Below are positions 60,027 to 64,000 of a DNA stretch of 64,000 bases, piece after piece (positions within the stretch are counted from its first letter, which is position 1; each line of letters opens with the position of its first letter). Origin of the DNA: an uncultured Saprospiraceae bacterium (GTDB lineage Bacteria; Bacteroidota; Bacteroidia; Chitinophagales; Saprospiraceae); the NCBI GenBank assembly GCA_937951615.1, contig CALFBH010000041.1:186001-250000 (forward strand). The letters are read 5' to 3'. The position numbers and the translations under genes were made by a program. Under the pieces are notes generated by a model that did no database searches, was not told the origin of the DNA, and saw only the letters and a list, made by a program, of their open reading frames with translations.

Positions 60027-61094
60027 ATGAATATAATAACAGCACAAAAAGCCTTTGATTTTGTATTGCCCGAATCACTGGAATGCACCACGCCCACAGA
60101 AGAACGAGGCTTGCGGAGAGATGATGTACGTCTGATGGTCAGCAACCGCACCGATAACAGTATTGCTCACAGTACTTTTAAAAACATTGCCTCCTTTTTG
60201 CAGGAAGGTGATGTCCTGATTGTCAATACTTCCCGCACGCGCAATGCCGCCCTCCCTACCCTGCTTCCCGGTGACCTCGCAGGACGAATCCATCTTTCTA
60301 CTCCATTGAATCATCGAGAATGGTTGGTGGAAGTTCGCCAAATAAATGGGAAGGATACCAGCCGTTATCATGGATTAAGTAAGCATCAGGTCTTGTCCAT
60401 TCCTGCTGGTGGAATAATGGAAGTTATTGAACCTTATTATGATAAAAGAACGGAAGACAAGCATATTAAATTATGGAAAGTAAGGTTTTCGACACCTATT
60501 GAAATCAGTGTCTATTTGAAAAAATACGGGCAGCCAATCAAGTATAAAAACATTGACACCAAGTATCCTTTATCTTATTATCAAACGGTATTTTCCAGTG
60601 AAACGGGTAGTTCGGAAATGCCTTCGGCGGGTAGGGCATTTACCCCTGAACTGGTCACCAAACTGGTTTTAAAAGGTGTTCAATTTGCACCGGTCATTTT
60701 GCATACGGGCATATCTAGTCTTGAAATAGACGAAGCTCCATATCCCGAATATTTTGAAGTCGCTCCATTTACAGCCAGTTTAATCAATAGGGCAAAAGCA
60801 GAAAATCGCCGCATAATTGCCGTCGGCACCACCGCCATACGCGCCATCGAATCAGCCATAAATCTATCGGGAAAAGTCATTTCCAAATCGGGTATGACCA
60901 ATTTATTCATCACCCCTGAACGCGGCTTACAAATCGTCAATGCTATGCTGACAGGCTTTCACGAACCCAAAGCTTCGCACCTCTTGATGATGGAAGCTCT
61001 TGCAGATAAAAGTCATTTGGCAATCACTTATCAGTCAGCTATTGAAGCTGGTTATTACTGGCATGAGTTTGGGGATTTGCATTTGTTGCTGTAG
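60027..61094 (+). CDS. Divergent QueA-like S-adenosylmethionine:tRNA ribosyltransferase-isomerase paralogue
   Basis: QueA-family fold, 355 residues from the ATG at 60027 (chosen over 59970, since FDFVLPESLECTTPTEERG is the family N-terminus). Bona fide QueA transfers ribose from SAM to 7-aminomethyl-7-deazaguanine in tRNA during queuosine synthesis. Here VGTTAIRAIES and FITPERGLQIVNAMLTGFHEPKASHLLMMEAL match. The usual central block around YQTVYA...APTAGLHFT appears as YYQTVFSSETGSSEMPSAGRAFT, and the GTF-type segment as VILHTGISSLE. It belongs to a divergent paralogue group whose function I do not know. Confidence 0.82.
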   Translation: MNIITAQKAFDFVLPESLECTTPTEERGLRRDDVRLMVSNRTDNSIAHSTFKNIASFLQEGDVLIVNTSRTRNAALPTLLPGDLAGRIHLSTPLNHREWLVEVRQINGKDTSRYHGLSKHQVLSIPAGGIMEVIEPYYDKRTEDKHIKLWKVRFSTPIEISVYLKKYGQPIKYKNIDTKYPLSYYQTVFSSETGSSEMPSAGRAFTPELVTKLVLKGVQFAPVILHTGISSLEIDEAPYPEYFEVAPFTASLINRAKAENRRIIAVGTTAIRAIESAINLSGKVISKSGMTNLFITPERGLQIVNAMLTGFHEPKASHLLMMEALADKSHLAITYQSAIEAGYYWHEFGDLHLLL

Positions 61095-61170
61095 AATTCT
61101 CGAAACTTTGGTGGGATGTTTAGAAAACTACTCGGCACACCCTCCCGCTATCGCTAAAGGTTCACTACGT

Positions 61171-61191
61171 CATAAGTCCACTGGACTTATG
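61171..61191. terminator. Terminator between convergent genes
   Basis: CATAAGTCC (61171-61179), ACT, GGACTTATG (61183-61191): a perfect 9-bp hairpin between the QueA-like gene and the haloalkane dehalogenase gene. Confidence 0.65.
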
Positions 61192-61206
61192 GTTTCTTTC
61201 AGAAAA

Positions 61207-62100
61207 CTATACTTCGTTCATCCATTCCACTAAGTAGTTAGCAATTTCTTCGCCCTTATCCTCTTGCAGAAAATGTCCGGCTTGCTCAATAATCTTATGT
61301 GGCTGATCTTTTGCGCCGGGAACAAATTTTTGAAAAGGCACTTCCCCACCCTTAGTCACAGGATCAGAATCGCTGAATAAGGTGAGAAAAGGTTTTTCCC
61401 ATTGCTGCAAAATTTTCCAGGCATTGCGGTTGTTTTCACTTTCTACATCATCGGATGTAGTGGGCACAAAAGCCGGAAAAATTCTTGCTCCGGCAATATA
61501 ACTGGCATTGGGAAAGGGTGCAGTATAAGCATCTAAAATCTCCTGAGAGAGTTTGCCAACTGTGCTTTCTTGCATAATCATTTCAAAAGGAAAAACAGCT
61601 ACGGTTTGCGAAAACTGCTGCCATTGAATAAAGGCTTTTGGCATTTTTTGATCACCCGTCGGCAAGCCTGTATTGCCCACAGCTACCCGACTGAATCGCT
61701 CAGGTTCGGCAGTGACCAGTCGTAGCCCAATCAGCCCGCCCCAGTCCTGCGCAAACAAGGTAATATCTTTCAAATCAAGTGCTGCAAGCCATGTTTGTAC
61801 CCATTGAATGTGCAAGGCATAAGAGTAGTCGGTGGTTTCTGTAGGCTTGGAAGATTTACCAAAACCGATCAGGTCGGGCGCAAGGACTCTATAGCCTGCA
61901 TTTGCAAAAACAGGAATCATTTTTCGGTATAGAAATGACCAACTCGGCTCACCATGCAAGAGCAATACAATTTCCCCGTCTCTTGGTCCTTCATCTACAT
62001 AGTGCATCCGTAATCCCGTTTCGACTTCCAAATAATTGGGCAGGAAAGGATAGTCGGGAATATTTGCAAAACGGCTATCTGCTGTGTTTAAGATGTTCAT
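61207..62100 (-). CDS. Haloalkane dehalogenase-like alpha/beta hydrolase
   Basis: Alpha/beta hydrolase of the haloalkane dehalogenase (HLD) family, cleaving carbon-halogen bonds by an Asp nucleophile. Landmarks: oxyanion region LLLHGEPSW (Glu51, Trp54), nucleophile elbow FAQDWGGLIG with Asp119 and halide-binding Trp120, acidic residue region FSDSDPVT, and catalytic histidine in EQAGHFLQEDKG near the end. 297 residues is standard and the pattern is nearest HLD-I. Aspartate rather than serine at the nucleophile favours dehalogenase or epoxide-hydrolase chemistry. Confidence 0.9.
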   Translation of the reverse strand: MNILNTADSRFANIPDYPFLPNYLEVETGLRMHYVDEGPRDGEIVLLLHGEPSWSFLYRKMIPVFANAGYRVLAPDLIGFGKSSKPTETTDYSYALHIQWVQTWLAALDLKDITLFAQDWGGLIGLRLVTAEPERFSRVAVGNTGLPTGDQKMPKAFIQWQQFSQTVAVFPFEMIMQESTVGKLSQEILDAYTAPFPNASYIAGARIFPAFVPTTSDDVESENNRNAWKILQQWEKPFLTLFSDSDPVTKGGEVPFQKFVPGAKDQPHKIIEQAGHFLQEDKGEEIANYLVEWMNEV

Positions 62101-62114
62101 ATTGTAAATTTTTC

Positions 62115-62280
62115 GTCCATAGTCCTCAGTCGATAGTCGATGGCTAAATTTTTAAGACATCACGACTTTTATATATTTCACACGCATTTTGCGGAGCAAA
62201 ATGAACACAGGAATAGCTTATTAAATACTTGACTCGACAACTATCGACTGCGGACTATGGACTATGGACTATCAACCTAA
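62115..62280. repeat. Dispersed repeat with 23-bp hairpin arms, copy B
   Basis: Arms 62115-62137 (GTCCATAGTCCTCAGTCGAT...) and 62240-62262 pair at 22 of 23 positions. Between them is CATTTTGC (62185-62192), GGA, GCAAAATG (62196-62203). Related to 58984-59086 and 46499-46611. Lies upstream of the dehalogenase gene and downstream of the cyclophilin gene. Confidence 0.75.
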
Positions 62281-62305
62281 ATAATTGCCTTTGGGTAATT
62301 TCCTA

Positions 62306-64000
62306 CTATCTTATTTTAACGGACTCCATGACATCACCAATTTCTAGTCGATGTATGGCGTCCATGCCTTTTTTCACTTTGGCAAAAATTGTATAACGTC
62401 CATCCAGATGATGCGTGGGTGAATGGGTGATAAACCACTGTGTACACTCCGTATCCTTGCCCGCCGATGCCATGCCTACATAACCTTCCGTATCATAATA
62501 TTGTGGACCAAGTTCAGAACGAATGGCGTAATCCAGACCGCCCCAACCATCTCCGCGCGGGCAACCTGCCTGCGCTACAAAATTGGGAACAATACGGTGA
62601 AAGTTCTTTCCATTATAAAAACCATCGCGGGTCAATTTGACAAAATTGGCGACTGAGCCAGGCGATTCATTGACCAGTAAATCCAGCTCTATAATGCCTT
62701 TTTTGCTGATAATCACCGCCACTGGTTTCGCGGGCAATTCGTTAATCAATTCCCAATCAATCGCTTGCTTGCTTTCTGGAGTTACTATGCCTTTTTCTAA
62801 ATCGGCATCCTGAAAATAATTAATGGTTCGTTTCAATTCATTATACGCCTCTACATCACGGGGAAGCTGTAATTTTTTGAGCGAATTTCTCATAAACCCC
62901 GTTCCGCCAGAATAAGCCTGTCGCATCTTCAAGTCAGGATTGCGCAAGGCACCTGAGGTCGTGGCAATCATCGCTACATCTCCGCTTTCGATGGCTCGTT
63001 TGAAAATTTGTGCCAGCTTTGCTTTTGTGGTGTAGGCAGCCGTTCCCGTAAGGGCATTAAAGTCGGGGCGACTCCGCAAATCAGCTAAAGCCTGTATGCC
63101 ATAGCTCTTAGTCACCGCCGTAGCAGTAGAATCAAAAATTGCTTTTTCTATATAGGCAAAATTGACTGGATGTTCTGCCATTGCCCCTAGTAAAGCTCCT
63201 TTTTCATAAGGATTCTGAGAGTCTTCGTAGTTCTTGATTAAATCCTGACTATAGGAATATCTAGTTTTGGCGAAAGCCGGATTTGTTCGTCCCAAACCTG
63301 CTGCGTACAACTCAGTTCGTACCCGCCAGTTGGAACTAGCTCTTGCAAGATTATAGAGAATTTTACTGTCGTAATAAGACGCATTTTTACGCAAATAAGC
63401 GGCTGCGGTGTAAGCGACATTTCGGTTTCTGTCTTCTGCCGCCCGAAGTGCCAGCGTGCGTGCCGATTTGTAATCATAATCTTTCAAAGCGCGAACCATA
63501 TTCACTTTTACCCGATAATCTTTTTCTATATCAAAAGCTTCTGTGAGGGTAGTCAGCGCAGCAGCCCCTTTAGTTTTGCCAAGCGCAGCCGCTACAAACA
63601 TCCGCACTTCTGGTGATTGTTCTTTATTAAAAACTTCGATGAGTTCCTGTTCGTAATTTTCAATTTTAATATCAGCTGCCCGACGGAGATAATCTGCTGC
63701 TACTTGTTTTACTGAAGCAGGTATATTGAGTTGCAGCAATTCTACCATGCGAGTCGTGCCTTCCGGCAAAGTAATTTTGCGGTTCATAAAACGATAGATG
63801 CTCTTCGCCTGTCCTGCTAACAACAATGTATCCGTTTCTTTATAGGTTTTGACTGAACTGATTTGACGTAAAGTCTCTTTCTTCCCACATTTACCAACTG
63901 CCTCTAATAAGACACCCTGCACTTTTCTTGAGGGTTCTTCTCCAAAAGCAATCACCAAATCTTTTTCTGCTGTTGTCGCTCCAGTTTGACCAAGCGCGTA
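62306..64000 (-). CDS. HEAT-repeat protein with C-terminal cyclophilin-type peptidyl-prolyl isomerase (5' end outside window)
   Basis: Partial gene: the frame stays open to the last base of the window, so the true start lies beyond 64000. The visible 560 or so residues comprise helical HEAT-like repeats (for example SPEVRMFVAAALGKTKGAAAL and YRVKVNMVRALKDY), then a cyclophilin domain in the last 160 residues. In that domain, SVANFVKLTRDGFYNGKNFHRIVPNFVAQAGCPRGDGWGG carries the catalytic arginine, and TQWFITHSPTHHLDGRYTIFAKVKKGMD completes it. It probably assists folding of periplasmic or outer-membrane proteins; the signal peptide is not visible. Confidence 0.88.
   Translation of the reverse strand, partial: YALGQTGATTAEKDLVIAFGEEPSRKVQGVLLEAVGKCGKKETLRQISSVKTYKETDTLLLAGQAKSIYRFMNRKITLPEGTTRMVELLQLNIPASVKQVAADYLRRAADIKIENYEQELIEVFNKEQSPEVRMFVAAALGKTKGAAALTTLTEAFDIEKDYRVKVNMVRALKDYDYKSARTLALRAAEDRNRNVAYTAAAYLRKNASYYDSKILYNLARASSNWRVRTELYAAGLGRTNPAFAKTRYSYSQDLIKNYEDSQNPYEKGALLGAMAEHPVNFAYIEKAIFDSTATAVTKSYGIQALADLRSRPDFNALTGTAAYTTKAKLAQIFKRAIESGDVAMIATTSGALRNPDLKMRQAYSGGTGFMRNSLKKLQLPRDVEAYNELKRTINYFQDADLEKGIVTPESKQAIDWELINELPAKPVAVIISKKGIIELDLLVNESPGSVANFVKLTRDGFYNGKNFHRIVPNFVAQAGCPRGDGWGGLDYAIRSELGPQYYDTEGYVGMASAGKDTECTQWFITHSPTHHLDGRYTIFAKVKKGMDAIHRLEIGDVMESVKIR

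Overview
The window comes from an AT-rich chromosome of a member of the Bacteroidota. Evidence is the type IX secretion (T9SS) genes gldJ, a porP/sprF-like gene, porU and porV, several exported proteins ending in Por-type C-terminal sorting domains (CTDs), and promoters of the Bacteroidota form (TTG, about 20 nt, TAnnTTTG). Shine-Dalgarno sequences are scarce. Gene content and the abundance of odd intergenic repeats suggest Saprospiria, but that placement is inference. I see no rRNA, tRNA, CRISPR array or complete insertion sequence.

Layout. 0-5 kb: dynamin-like GTPase, a cysteine-rich lipoprotein with a structured leader, and an unknown protein. 5-9 kb (minus strand): housekeeping genes (FAH-family hydrolase, trpS, ridA, rpmF, yceD), a flavoprotein and a small Rpn-tail protein. 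9-10.85 kb: a gene-free region with two near-identical copies of a probable small RNA, further hairpins and a possible 20-residue ORF. 10.85-18.8 kb: a T9SS-exported FG-GAP protein, a di-haem peroxidase lipoprotein, a DUF3147 membrane protein, a DPP-IV-like peptidase and a transketolase split over two genes. 18.8-25.3 kb: OmpA-family protein, mtnA with a class II aldolase, an amino-acid dehydrogenase and an arginase-fold protein with a degraded metal site. 25.4-35.7 kb: murF, gldJ and porP/sprF on the minus strand, divergent from porU and porV. 35.7-41.7 kb: small membrane protein, DUF234-type ATPase, MATE transporter, a frameshifted DUF4174 gene, and a two-component pair in which the response regulator, not the kinase, carries the membrane segment. 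42-49.8 kb: conserved unknown, M15 peptidase, ADP-ribosylglycohydrolase, redoxin, GlsB/YeaQ, dodecin, DUF937 and a large unknown. 50-57.6 kb: exported proteins, namely a T9SS cargo, a reprolysin-like lipoprotein metalloprotease and a 1219-residue glycosidase-like/HYR/C-type lectin protein. 57.8-64 kb: GAF-LuxR regulator, SDR, QueA paralogue, haloalkane dehalogenase and a HEAT-repeat/cyclophilin protein cut by the window end.

How the parts work together. GldJ, PorU and PorV are machinery and surface-attachment parts of T9SS. At least three proteins here (10850-12760, 50064-51038, 53957-57616) carry CTDs that this system would recognise. Most other genes are ordinary metabolism in one- to three-gene units separated by strong hairpin terminators.

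The least explained material is intergenic: the duplicated small RNA, a MITE-like element with TAA target duplications, a closed-stem structured RNA candidate before porV, a dispersed repeat of about 100 bp, and families of quasi-repeated short words that often fold into long hairpins at gene ends.
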